Shown here piece by piece: positions 17,007-24,962 of a stretch of DNA of 64,000 bases. Below the pieces are notes generated by a model. The model saw only the letters and a list, made by a program, of their open reading frames with translations. It was not told where the DNA came from and did not search any database. Both the position numbers and the translations under genes were made by a program. Source of the DNA: DASUCS01 sp041166385. GTDB taxonomy: Bacteria; Actinomycetota; Acidimicrobiia; Acidimicrobiales; JACDCH01. The DNA lies in NCBI GenBank assembly GCA_041166385.1, contig JBEEFW010000119.1, positions 1 through 64,000 on the forward strand, given 5' to 3'. Within the stretch, counting starts at the first letter, position 1. Each line of letters opens with the position of its first letter.

Positions 17007-17867
17007 ATGGCTGCCGTCCACATCGTCACCGACAGCTCCTGCGATCTCACGGCCGACGAAGCCGAGCACCTCGGTGTCGACATCGTGCCGTTGTCGATCC
17101 GCTTCGGCGACAAGGAGTTCACCGATCGCGTCGACCTGAGCGTCGACGAGTTCTACCGGCGTCTGAACGAAGCGGCCGAGCTGCCCGAGACGGCGGCGCC
17201 CGCGCCGGGAGCATTCGAGCAGGTGTTCCGCCGCGCGGCCGAAAACGGTGCCTCCGCGGTCGTGTGCGTCAACCTGTCGTCTGATCTGTCCGCCACGATC
17301 CAGTCAGCGCAGAACGCTGCTCGCGCGGTGGCCGACACCATCGACGTCAGGGTCGTCGATTCGCACTCGATCACCGGAGGACTCGGCTCCCAGGTCATCG
17401 CGGCCGCCGAGTCGGCCCGCGATGGCGTAAGCGCTGACGACATCGTCGCGATGGTGAACGACATGGCACAGCGCACGCATGTCCTCGGCGCGCTCGACAC
17501 GCTCGAGAACCTCAAGAAGGGCGGACGCATCGGCAATGCTCAGGCACTCCTTGGCAACCTGCTGTCGATCAAGCCGCTGATCGACGTCAGCACCGGGAAG
17601 GTCGAGGAGGCCGGCAAGGCGCGCACGCGAAAAAAGGCGCTGCGATGGCTGGCCGACCGTTTACTCGAAGTGCCCGTGGTGGAACGACTGTCTGTGTGCC
17701 ATGGCGAAGCGCCAGACCTGGACGAATTCCTCGAGATGCTCGCTCCCCGTTTCCCGCGCGACGAGATCCGCATCGCGCTCATCGGAGCAGTGATCGGTAC
17801 ACACGGCGGGCCCCGGGTCATGGGCGTGACCTGGCAGGAGCCCACCGGGGCGCAGCGACCTGACTGA
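17007..17867 (+). CDS. DegV family fatty-acid-binding protein
   Basis: This 286-residue protein begins MAAVHIVTDSSCDLTADEAE, the DegV hallmark. Further family marks are VVDSHSITGGLG, TLENLKKGGRIGNAQALLGN and IKPLIDVSTGKVE, and a C-terminal GAVIGTHGGPRVMGV. DegV proteins bind a fatty acid and in many Firmicutes act as FakB partners of fatty-acid kinase. No FakA-type gene is in view. It sits where mycobacteria carry the murJ/mviN gene, between DUF6049 and the kinase-sigma block. Confidence 0.93.
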   Translation: MAAVHIVTDSSCDLTADEAEHLGVDIVPLSIRFGDKEFTDRVDLSVDEFYRRLNEAAELPETAAPAPGAFEQVFRRAAENGASAVVCVNLSSDLSATIQSAQNAARAVADTIDVRVVDSHSITGGLGSQVIAAAESARDGVSADDIVAMVNDMAQRTHVLGALDTLENLKKGGRIGNAQALLGNLLSIKPLIDVSTGKVEEAGKARTRKKALRWLADRLLEVPVVERLSVCHGEAPDLDEFLEMLAPRFPRDEIRIALIGAVIGTHGGPRVMGVTWQEPTGAQRPD

Positions 17868-17898
17868 CGACGCCGCGATCGGCACGCGCACTGGACGC

Positions 17899-19419
17899 GT
17901 GCTGGGCGGTCGCTACCGCCTCGACCGCCTGATCGCCACTGGGGGCATGGCGCAGGTCTGGGAGGCGACCGACGAGGTGCTTGCCCGCCGCGTGGCGGTG
18001 AAGGTGCTGTTTCCGCATCTCGCGGCCGACGAGTCGTTCGTCGCACGGTTCCGGCGCGAGGCGGTGGCCGCGGCTCGACTGTCGCACCCATCGATCGTGT
18101 CGATCTACGACACCTGCGCCGACGACGACTGCCAGGCGATCGTGATGGAGCTCGTCGAAGGTTCCACGCTTCGTGAACTGCTGGACGAGCGGAAGTGGCT
18201 CGAGCCCGGCCAAGCGGTCACGATCCTCGCGGAGGTCGCCGACGCCCTCGAGACCGCGCATCAGGGCGGAGTGGTGCACCGCGACATCAAGCCGGCGAAC
18301 ATCCTGCTGTCGCCGGACGGGCGTGTGCTCGTCGCCGACTTCGGCATCGCGAAGGCCGGCGGCGATCTCACCACCACGAACACGACGCTCGGCACCGCGA
18401 AGTACCTCGCGCCGGAGCAGGTCGAGGGCAAGCCCGTCGACGCGCGATCCGACGTCTACGCGCTCGGGGTCGTGCTCTACGAAACGCTGTGCGGCCGACC
18501 CCCGTTCGCGGCCGACACGGAAGCGGCCACTGCGCTGGCGCGCCTCCATCAGGAGCCGATGCGCCCGCGCAACGTCCGCGCCGGTGTGCCGAAGGCGCTG
18601 GAAGACGTCGTGCTGCGGGCGATGGCCCGCGATCCCGACGACCGCTATCCCTCGGCCGCGGCATTCCGCGCCGCGCTGCTCGCTGCCGGTCGCGGTGCCC
18701 CGGCAGAACCGCTGTCGATCACCCCGGCGCGCGCCGCCGACGGCGACGCCACGGTTGCAACGCAAGCACCGCGGGTGGCCGATCACACGCCGACGGGCGG
18801 TCCCCCGGCGTTCGTGCGCACCGAACGCGGGTGGCTCGTCCCGACGGTGGTGATCGTCGTGGTCGCGCTCGCGTTGATCATCGGTGGCGTCCTGGTCGCC
18901 GGTGGTGGCGGTGTCCCGAGCCTCCCTGGCATCGGTGGCGGCGGGAACAACAGCCCGACTGCGACGAACTCGATCACGCTCGCCGACGCGGTCGCCTTCG
19001 ACCCACCTCCGGGTGACGGGAGCGAGAACGATGCGGATGCGCGGAACGTGAAAGACCTCGACCCGGCCACGTTCTGGCAGACGCAGGGGTACAACGACCC
19101 CGCGATCAAGATCAAGCCTGGTGTCGGGTTGTACGTCACGCTCGCGCAGGCGACGAAGCTCAAAACCCTGAAGATCACCTCGCCGACGAGCGGGTGGGCG
19201 GTTCAGATCTATGTCGCTGACAGCCCGAAGTCCGACCTCGCGTCCTGGGGTGCCCCCGTCGCGCAGAACGACAACATCTCGCCGGGCACGGTCACGCTCG
19301 ACCTGGGGGGCCACCAAGGCGCCGCGGTGCTGATCTGGATCACGAACGTCGGCACCTCGCCGGATGACGCTGGTCGGTTCCACACCCAAATCGCCGAGGT
19401 CAGCGTGGGCGCCAACTAA
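17899..19419 (+). CDS. membrane Ser/Thr protein kinase with extracellular MviN-type C-terminal domain
   Basis: This 506-residue protein starts at a GTG. It has a complete Hanks-type kinase domain: glycine loop ATGGMAQVWEA, VAVKVL lysine, catalytic loop VVHRDIKPANILL, DFGIAK and APEQ. A membrane helix (TVVIVVVALALIIGGVLVA) is followed by a Gly-rich linker and a beta-sandwich domain containing the discoidin-like phrase NVKDLDPATFWQTQGYNDP. In mycobacteria an equivalent domain order, with a dead kinase, forms the C-terminal half of MviN (Rv3910). Here the kinase appears catalytically intact and stands alone. It lies just upstream of the sigma factor gene. Confidence 0.9.
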   Translation: MLGGRYRLDRLIATGGMAQVWEATDEVLARRVAVKVLFPHLAADESFVARFRREAVAAARLSHPSIVSIYDTCADDDCQAIVMELVEGSTLRELLDERKWLEPGQAVTILAEVADALETAHQGGVVHRDIKPANILLSPDGRVLVADFGIAKAGGDLTTTNTTLGTAKYLAPEQVEGKPVDARSDVYALGVVLYETLCGRPPFAADTEAATALARLHQEPMRPRNVRAGVPKALEDVVLRAMARDPDDRYPSAAAFRAALLAAGRGAPAEPLSITPARAADGDATVATQAPRVADHTPTGGPPAFVRTERGWLVPTVVIVVVALALIIGGVLVAGGGGVPSLPGIGGGGNNSPTATNSITLADAVAFDPPPGDGSENDADARNVKDLDPATFWQTQGYNDPAIKIKPGVGLYVTLAQATKLKTLKITSPTSGWAVQIYVADSPKSDLASWGAPVAQNDNISPGTVTLDLGGHQGAAVLIWITNVGTSPDDAGRFHTQIAEVSVGAN

Positions 19420-19458
19420 CTTCGGGTCATCCGGGGGGACCACGACGACGCGACGCTC

Positions 19459-20013
19459 GTGTCCGCGGCGCGAACGGGCGACCGGGACGCACTCGACCTG
19501 TTGTTGCGGCGTCATCACGACCGGTTGTTCGCGCTCTGCCGCCGGATCATGGGCAACCAGGCCGACGCCCTCGACGCCACGCAAGAAGCGCTGATCGCCG
19601 TCGTCCGCGGCCTGCCGCGCTTCGACGGACGCGCGGCGTTCACCACCTGGTCGTACCGCGTTGCCACCAACACGTGTCTCGATGAGCTTCGTCGCCGGCG
19701 CCGGCGTCCCGACCCCGTCGAACAGGACGACGATCGCGCCGAGTTCGATGCCGACCGGTCCGCGCCCGGCCTCGACGAGCAGATCGTCGCCCGCCTGTCC
19801 CTCGACGACGCCCTGCAGCAGCTCCCGCTCGAGTTCCGCGCCGCCGTGGTCCTGCGAGACGTCTGCACGCTCGACTACGCCGAGATCGCCGAGGTGCTCG
19901 ACATCCCCCCGGGTACTGTCCGATCCCGGATCGCTCGAGGCCGAGCCCTCCTCGCCGCCCGGATCGGCGGGAACCCGTCACCCGGCTCCGATCGTCAGAC
20001 ACCTTTGACATGA
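19459..20013 (+). CDS. ECF-type RNA polymerase sigma factor (SigM-position)
   Basis: This 184-residue protein starts at a GTG. Region 2 is seen in LLLRRHHDRLFALCRRI, NQADALDATQEALIAV and FTTWSYRVATNTCLDELRRR. Region 4 has LPLEFRAAVVLRDVCTLDYA and the helix-turn-helix IAEVLDIPPGTVRSRIARGR. The next gene overlaps by 4 bases and encodes a membrane anti-sigma-like protein. The block sigma/anti-sigma/trxB/trxA is that of sigM-rsmA-trxB2-trxC in M. tuberculosis, so it is probably the SigM counterpart. The actual orthology would need a phylogeny. Confidence 0.92.
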   Translation: MSAARTGDRDALDLLLRRHHDRLFALCRRIMGNQADALDATQEALIAVVRGLPRFDGRAAFTTWSYRVATNTCLDELRRRRRRPDPVEQDDDRAEFDADRSAPGLDEQIVARLSLDDALQQLPLEFRAAVVLRDVCTLDYAEIAEVLDIPPGTVRSRIARGRALLAARIGGNPSPGSDRQTPLT

Positions 20014-20792
20014 GTGACTTCCCCCCCGACCGGGACGAACTGGCGTCGGCCTACCTCGACGGCGAGAGCACCGCCGAGGAGCGCGCGCTGGTCGAGGACG
20101 ACCCCGGGCTGCTCGCTCGTGTCACCGAGTTCCGCGCCGTCCGGGAAGCGCTGGCCGCCCCGGTCACGCCGCCGGCGACCGGGCAACGCGAGACAGCCAT
20201 CACGGCCGCGGTGGGCGCGTCGACCGTCGTGGCCCTCGACCGCGCCCGCGCCCGGCGAGGCCTGCGAATCGCCTCGATCGCCGCCGCCGTGCTCTTCGTT
20301 CTCGGCGCCGTGGGCATCCTGATCCGCGCCGCGGGCAGCCAGAGCGAGGACAAGTTCCAGACGGTCGCCGGGGCGATCGGCAGCGGTGCCGGCGTCGCGG
20401 CGACGGCCGAACGGGCCCCGCAGGCGTCCGCCACCGCCGGCGGCGCCAGCAACTTCAGCGTCGGAGGTCAGGCGTTGGGCTCGTTCGCCGACCGGGCGTC
20501 GCTCGTCGCCGCGACGCAGTCGCAGGTCCACAGCCCGACGTTCGACCAGCGCAAGCAGGCGACCACGCCCCCCGGAGCCGCCTCTGCGGCGGACGGCAGC
20601 GCGCCCACGACGGTGGCGCCGTCATGCCTCGTGCCCGCGCCTCCCGACACCGTGAAGGAGCTGTACGCGGCCACTGCGGTGCTGGAGGATCGCCCGGTGC
20701 AGATCGACGTGTTCACGATCGCCGACGGCTCGCTCGTGCTCGTGGTCACCGACGCGACGAGCTGCACACAGGTCTTCAGTCAGCCGGTGTGA
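20010..20792 (+). CDS. putative membrane anti-sigma factor
   Basis: This 260-residue protein overlaps the sigma factor stop (ATGA). The N-terminus DRDELASAYLDGESTAEERA resembles anti-sigma N-terminal helices, but the HxxxCxxC zinc motif is absent. One membrane helix lies near residues 88-108 (IASIAAAVLFVLGAVGILIR). The extracytoplasmic part is Ala/Ser-rich with a short folded C-terminal segment containing two Cys. It most likely sequesters the upstream sigma factor. Its last 17 bases overlap the convergent small membrane gene. Confidence 0.75.
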   Translation: MSDFPPDRDELASAYLDGESTAEERALVEDDPGLLARVTEFRAVREALAAPVTPPATGQRETAITAAVGASTVVALDRARARRGLRIASIAAAVLFVLGAVGILIRAAGSQSEDKFQTVAGAIGSGAGVAATAERAPQASATAGGASNFSVGGQALGSFADRASLVAATQSQVHSPTFDQRKQATTPPGAASAADGSAPTTVAPSCLVPAPPDTVKELYAATAVLEDRPVQIDVFTIADGSLVLVVTDATSCTQVFSQPV

Positions 20793-21150
20793 TCTCCGCT
20801 GGCGGTCGCCGCCAGCCTCCGGTCCGTACCCCCGCCGCCACGGCCCCGATCGCCATCGCCAGCCACGCCCCTGTCGGAAACGGGCGCAGGCCCTCGCCAG
20901 AGGACACCCACGCCGCCCAACCGAGCCCGCCCGCCACGAATGCCGCGCTGAGCACGCCGATGAGTGGGGAGCGAGTCGCGCCGACCTCGATCACGATCTC
21001 GGAGATCACCAGGCCGAACAGCAGCCCGGCACCGATCGGTGTCGCGCCGCTGAACTCGTACTCCCCGAGGATGAGCGCGCCGAGCGCGCAGGCGACGGCC
21101 GCACACACGATCCCCAGGATCGGCCTGACGTTCACTGTCCTGGGGAACAT
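20776..21150 (-). CDS. small four-helix membrane protein, unknown
   Basis: This 124-residue protein starts MFPRTVNVRPILGIVCAAVA. Four hydrophobic segments separated by short loops fill almost the whole sequence, and the tail (RTGGWRRPPAEITPAD) is basic then acidic. No family is recognised. It is convergent with the anti-sigma gene and divergent from the 21195 gene. The 44-base gap to that gene must hold both promoters unless the neighbours are read from further away. Confidence 0.6.
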   Translation of the reverse strand: MFPRTVNVRPILGIVCAAVACALGALILGEYEFSGATPIGAGLLFGLVISEIVIEVGATRSPLIGVLSAAFVAGGLGWAAWVSSGEGLRPFPTGAWLAMAIGAVAAGVRTGGWRRPPAEITPAD

Positions 21151-21194
21151 GCTGCTTGGTGAGACCGCATTTGCCGGAGACTACGCTGCCGCCC

Positions 21195-21542
21195 GTGGCG
21201 AACCCGGTCGACCTTTCCACGACACGTGTGCGCACCGACGACTGGCCCGCGCAGGCCACCGACACGATCGTCAAGGTCGTCGGTACCGCGAGCGACAAGG
21301 TCACCGGCCCTGTCACCACGGCGGCCCGAGCCATCGTGTTCGGGCTGTTCGCGACCATCCTCGGCGCCGCGGCCGTCGTGCTCGTGTCGATCCTGCTCGT
21401 CCGGCTGCTGAACAATTACCTGCCTGATTCCGTGTTCGGTGAGGAACATGTATGGGCCGCTCACTTGTTGATCGGGCTCGTGTTCAGTGGTGCTGCGCTG
21501 TGGCTCTGGGCCAAGCGCAAGCCCCGATCAAACGAGGGGTAG
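21195..21542 (+). CDS. small two-helix membrane protein, unknown
   Basis: This 115-residue protein starts at GTG 21195 (ANPVDLSTTRVRTDDW). A TTG further upstream is in frame but would begin within 5 bases of the divergent gene. Two hydrophobic segments (AIVFGLFATILGAAAVVLVSILLV and HLLIGLVFSGAALWLWAK) flank a short loop with NNYLPD. It ends 6 bases before trxB and is probably the first gene of the trxB transcript. The phage-holin/DUF-like helical hairpin arrangement gives no clear function. Confidence 0.65.
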   Translation: MANPVDLSTTRVRTDDWPAQATDTIVKVVGTASDKVTGPVTTAARAIVFGLFATILGAAAVVLVSILLVRLLNNYLPDSVFGEEHVWAAHLLIGLVFSGAALWLWAKRKPRSNEG

Positions 21543-21548
21543 TCGGCA

Positions 21549-22520
21549 ATGGCAGCAGAAGGCGTTCGTGACGTCATCATCATCGGGTCCGGCCCCGCGG
21601 GCCTGACCGCCGCGATCTACGCGGCCCGGGCCAACTTGGCGCCGTTGGTCCTCGAGGGCGAGCCGTCATCCAGCAGCGACCAGCCGGGCGGGCAGCTGAT
21701 GCTCACGACCGAGGTCGAGAACTACCCAGGCTTTCCGGCCGGCGTGATGGGTCCGATGCTCATGGCCGGGTTCCGCGAACAGGCGGAGCGCTTCGGGGCA
21801 GAGCTCCACATGGTGAAGGTGTCGAAGGTCGACCTGTCGGCACCGCCGTTCGGCGTGTGGGTCGGTGATCCCGACACCCTCGAGCCGACCTACCGGGGCA
21901 AGACGATCATCGTCGCGACCGGCGCGCAGTCGCTGATGCTCAACGTGCCGAACGAGCATCCGCTCATCGGGTACGGCGTGTCGACATGCGCCACGTGCGA
22001 CGGCTTCTTCTTCCGCGATCAGGACATCGCCGTCGTCGGCGGCGGCGACTCGGCGCTCGAGGAGGCCACCTTCCTCACGAAGTTCGCGAGGAGCGTGAAG
22101 CTCATCCACCGGCGCGACCAGTTGCGGGCCTCGAAGATCATGCAGGACCGCGCAAAGGCCAATCCCAAGATCTCGTTCCTGTGGAACCACGTCGTGCACG
22201 AGGTGCTCGGCGACAAGAAGGTCGAGGGACTGCGCCTCCAGGACACGCAGACCGGCGCCCAGAGCGACCTCGACGTGAGCGGTCTCTTCGTGGCCATCGG
22301 CCACGTGCCGAACACCGACCTGTTCAAGGGTCAGTTGGCCATGGAGGACAACGGCTACCTCATCACCGGCCTCGGAGAGGGCGAGACGTCGACCAACATG
22401 GACGGGGTGTTCGCCTGCGGCGACGTCCAGGACCACGTCTACCGCCAGGCCATCACGGCCGCCGGCTCGGGCTGTATGGCCGCCATCGACGCCGAACGCT
22501 GGCTCGAAAATCACACCTGA
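21549..22520 (+). CDS. trxB: thioredoxin-disulfide reductase
   Basis: This 323-residue flavoenzyme passes electrons from NADPH through FAD and a redox dithiol to thioredoxin. The FAD motif is VIIIGSGPAGLTAAIYAARA, the redox centre is STCATCDG (CxxC), the NADPH site is IAVVGGGDSALEEA with HRRD, and the C-terminal FAD contact is GVFACGDVQDHVYRQA. Domain order matches bacterial low-molecular-weight TrxB. trxA follows 80 bases downstream. Confidence 0.98.
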   Translation: MAAEGVRDVIIIGSGPAGLTAAIYAARANLAPLVLEGEPSSSSDQPGGQLMLTTEVENYPGFPAGVMGPMLMAGFREQAERFGAELHMVKVSKVDLSAPPFGVWVGDPDTLEPTYRGKTIIVATGAQSLMLNVPNEHPLIGYGVSTCATCDGFFFRDQDIAVVGGGDSALEEATFLTKFARSVKLIHRRDQLRASKIMQDRAKANPKISFLWNHVVHEVLGDKKVEGLRLQDTQTGAQSDLDVSGLFVAIGHVPNTDLFKGQLAMEDNGYLITGLGEGETSTNMDGVFACGDVQDHVYRQAITAAGSGCMAAIDAERWLENHT

Positions 22521-22600
22521 CGGGTCAGGAATGCGCCAGGGTGGGGAAGCGTTCAACGACCCGTTCGCCCATCCATCGATGAAACGAGAGGCACACGCAC

Positions 22601-22930
22601 ATGGCTGAGGGCATCAGCACCCTGACCGACGCCACCTTCGACGAAGAGATCGGCGCCGCGGCCGAAGTGCTCGTCGTCGACTTCTGGGCCGAGTGGTGTG
22701 GCCCGTGCAAGATGATCTCGCCGATCCTCGAAGAGATCGCCACCGAGAACGTCGGCAAGGTTCGCATTGCCAAGCTCAACGTGGACGAGAACCCCGACGC
22801 CGCTCGTCGCTTCGAAGTGATGAGCATCCCGACGTTGATCGTGTTCCGCGACGGTGAGCCGGTGAAGCGCATGATCGGCGCCAAGGGCAAGGGCCAGCTC
22901 TTGCAGGAGCTCGACGAGTTCATCGTCTGA
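22601..22930 (+). CDS. trxA: thioredoxin
   Basis: This 109-residue thioredoxin has the active site FWAEWCGPCKMISP, the cis-Pro loop MSIPTLIVF and the C-terminal DGEPVKRMIGAKGK. It is reduced by the upstream TrxB and supplies electrons to ribonucleotide reductase, peroxiredoxins and disulfide repair. Purines (ACGAGAGG) occur upstream of the ATG. A strong hairpin with a short T run follows the gene. Confidence 0.98.
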   Translation: MAEGISTLTDATFDEEIGAAAEVLVVDFWAEWCGPCKMISPILEEIATENVGKVRIAKLNVDENPDAARRFEVMSIPTLIVFRDGEPVKRMIGAKGKGQLLQELDEFIV

Positions 22931-22961
22931 TCGCTCCCGCGCTACCAACGATTAGGTTTCA

Positions 22962-22993
22962 CGGCCCGGGTCGGCGTTCGACCCGGGCCGTTT
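22962..22993 (+). terminator. intrinsic terminator after trxA
   Basis: The 12-bp perfect arms cggcccgggtcg (22962-22973) and cgacccgggccg (22979-22990) enclose a 5-base loop and are followed by TTT. It lies 31 bases after trxA and 7 bases before the GTG of the cwlM-like gene, so it could also attenuate read-through into that gene. Confidence 0.75.
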
Positions 22994-23000
22994 CGCGCTT

Positions 23001-23984
23001 GTGACCACCCCTCTCCCCCTCCGTCCCGGTGCCACCGGCGAACCTGTGCGCGACGTGCAGCGCCGGCTCGCCCGGTTGGGTTTCGACCTCAGCGCCGACC
23101 CGGCGGCGCACTACAGCACCGCCACTGAGCAGGCCGTTCGCGAGTTCCAGGAGCAGCGAGGGCTGCGCATCGACGGGATCTGCGGCCCGCAGACGTGGGG
23201 CGCGTTGGTGGAGGCCGGCTACCGGCTGGGGGCGCGGCTGTTGTACCTCCGAGCGCCGATGCTGCGGGGCGACGACGTCAGCGAGCTCCAAGAGGCCCTC
23301 GGCGCGCTCGGCTTCGACGCCGGCAGGGTCGACGGCATCTTCGGACCGCGGACGGTCGCCGCCCTCGAGGAGTTCCAGCGAAACGCCGGCCTGACGATCG
23401 ACGGGATCTGCGGCCCTGACACGGTCGCGAGCCTGCGTCGCGTCATGCGGCCGGCGGGTAGTTCGCCGCCGGTGGCCTCGGTGCGCGAGACACAACAACT
23501 GCTCGACGCGCCCCGCCAGCTCCACGGGCGGCGGGTCGGGATCGGCGAGACCGGCGGGCTCGCCGCGCTGGCCGACGCCGTGGGCCGAGCGCTCGTCGAA
23601 GCTGGTGCGGTGGTGGCGGTGCTGCATCACCCCGACGAGTCGGTGCAAGCCGGCGAGGCCAACGCGTTCAACGCCGAGGCCTTCCTGGCCCTTGCGTTGT
23701 GCGCGGAAGCCCACTGCTCGACGGCCTACTTCGCCGCTCGAGCGTTCGAGTCCATCGGCGGCCGCCAGCTGGCCGAGCTCGTGCTCGACGAGGTCAGCGG
23801 CGACGTGTTCCCGGCGGCGGGCGAAGTGACCGGCATGCAGCTGCCCATCCTCCGCGAGACGCGGATGGCCGCCGTCGTGTGTGAAGTGGGTCCACCTGGA
23901 CGTGTGGTCGAGCACACCGCGGAGCTCGCCGAAAGCTTGACCCGGGCCTTCACCCGCTGGGCGCAGGGCCCTGTCAACCCCTGA
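23001..23984 (+). CDS. cwlM: CwlM-like protein: two peptidoglycan-binding repeats plus degenerate amidase domain
   Basis: This 327-residue protein starts at a GTG and has no signal peptide. Two PG_binding_1 repeats occupy about 8-75 (ending DGICGPQTW) and 86-148 (DGIFGPRT). The amidase_3-like domain follows, from about residue 176. Its zinc-binding DPGHGG is replaced by GIGETGG (180-186), while the catalytic-Glu strand is kept as ILRETRMAAVVCEVG (Glu295). M. tuberculosis CwlM, at the same locus, is a cytoplasmic PknB-phosphorylated activator of MurA rather than a lytic enzyme. The same regulatory role is inferred here. Confidence 0.85.
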   Translation: MTTPLPLRPGATGEPVRDVQRRLARLGFDLSADPAAHYSTATEQAVREFQEQRGLRIDGICGPQTWGALVEAGYRLGARLLYLRAPMLRGDDVSELQEALGALGFDAGRVDGIFGPRTVAALEEFQRNAGLTIDGICGPDTVASLRRVMRPAGSSPPVASVRETQQLLDAPRQLHGRRVGIGETGGLAALADAVGRALVEAGAVVAVLHHPDESVQAGEANAFNAEAFLALALCAEAHCSTAYFAARAFESIGGRQLAELVLDEVSGDVFPAAGEVTGMQLPILRETRMAAVVCEVGPPGRVVEHTAELAESLTRAFTRWAQGPVNP

Positions 23985-24018
23985 CTAGCCCGGTCTACCC
24001 ACAGGATTCTGCACAGGA

Positions 24019-24027
24019 TGTGGACAA
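24019..24027 (-). promoter_or_regulatory. isolated perfect DnaA box
   Basis: tgtggacaa on the plus strand is the exact complement of TTGTCCACA, the actinobacterial high-affinity DnaA box. It lies in the 69-base convergent gap between the cwlM-like gene and parB, about 5.8 kb from dnaA. Confidence 0.6.
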
Positions 24028-24050
24028 GCTGAAGGGGAGGTTCACCTCAA

Positions 24051-24074
24051 CTCTCAACTCGTAGTTGAGAGTTT
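24051..24074 (+). terminator. hairpin terminator between convergent cwlM-like gene and parB
   Basis: ctctcaact (24051-24059), a cgt loop and agttgagag (24063-24071) form a perfect 9-bp stem followed by TTT on the plus strand. The stem includes the parB stop codon region. It would terminate rightward transcripts best, since no T run is seen on the leftward side. Confidence 0.55.
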
Positions 24075-24962
24075 GTCGGGCTCGGTGATTCTCCGGTAGA
24101 TGCGTTCGAGGTCCTCCAGGTCGGCGAAGTCGATCACGACCTTGCCGCGCCGGGGACCGGCGGTCACGCTGACCCTGGTGTCGAGGTAGTGCGAGAACAG
24201 CTCCTCGAGCTCGAGCAGGCCGGGGGCCCGGAGCTTGTGGAGCGCGGGCGCCTCGGTGGTGGCACCGGGCGCGGCCGTGGCCTCGGCCAGCTCACCGCGG
24301 GTGCGGACCGCCTCCTCGACATCTCGCACGGAAAGGCTGTCAGCCACCGCTCGGCGGGCAAGCTGTTCCTGGTAGGCGCGGTCGGGGGTGCCGAGCAGCG
24401 CCCGGGCGTGGCCCGCAGAGAGCTGGTCGTCCGCCACGAGCTTCTGAATGGCGGGCGGGAGCTGGAACAGCCGCAGTGTGTTGCTGACCGCGGCCCGGCT
24501 CTTGCCCACCCGAGCGGCAACCTGATCGTGTGTGAGATGGAAATCCTCGATGAGCTGCTGGTACGCCGCGGCTTCTTCGAGCGCGTTCAGGTCGGCGCGG
24601 TGGAGGTTCTCCACCAGGGCCTGCTCGAGCGAGGTGGTGTCGTCCACCTCGCGCACGATCGCCGGCAACGACGGCAGGCCAGCCCTTTTCGCCGCTCGCC
24701 ACCGGCGCTCCCCAGCGATCAGCTCGTACTTGTCGTCAGCCGACGGCCGCACGAGCACCGGCTGCAAGACACCGAGTTCCCGCACCGATGCAGTGAGCGA
24801 CGCCAGCGCTTCTTCGTCGAAACCCTTTCGAGGCTGGTTCGGGTTGGTGATGATGGCGCTGACGGGCAGCTCGAGCAGGGTCAGCGGACCCGAATCGGAG
24901 CTGGCCACCTCAGAGGGGATGAGCGCTCCGAGCCCTTTACCCAGTCCGCTGCGGCGTGCCAC
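24054..24962 (-). CDS. parB: chromosome-partitioning CTPase ParB
   Basis: This 302-residue protein starts at GTG 24962 (ARRSGLGKGLGALIP), the typical ParB N-terminus that contacts ParA; it overlaps the parA stop by 26 bases. The CTP/parS-binding domain contains NPNQPRKGFDEEAL, ELGVLQPVLVRP, the arginine patch GERRWRAAKRAG, and VENLHRADLNALEEA. The helix-turn-helix follows (HDQVAARVGKSRAAVSNTLR). ParB loads on parS sites, spreads, and organises origins for segregation. Two parS sites lie just upstream of parA. Confidence 0.97.
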   Translation of the reverse strand: MARRSGLGKGLGALIPSEVASSDSGPLTLLELPVSAIITNPNQPRKGFDEEALASLTASVRELGVLQPVLVRPSADDKYELIAGERRWRAAKRAGLPSLPAIVREVDDTTSLEQALVENLHRADLNALEEAAAYQQLIEDFHLTHDQVAARVGKSRAAVSNTLRLFQLPPAIQKLVADDQLSAGHARALLGTPDRAYQEQLARRAVADSLSVRDVEEAVRTRGELAEATAAPGATTEAPALHKLRAPGLLELEELFSHYLDTRVSVTAGPRRGKVVIDFADLEDLERIYRRITEPDKLSTTS

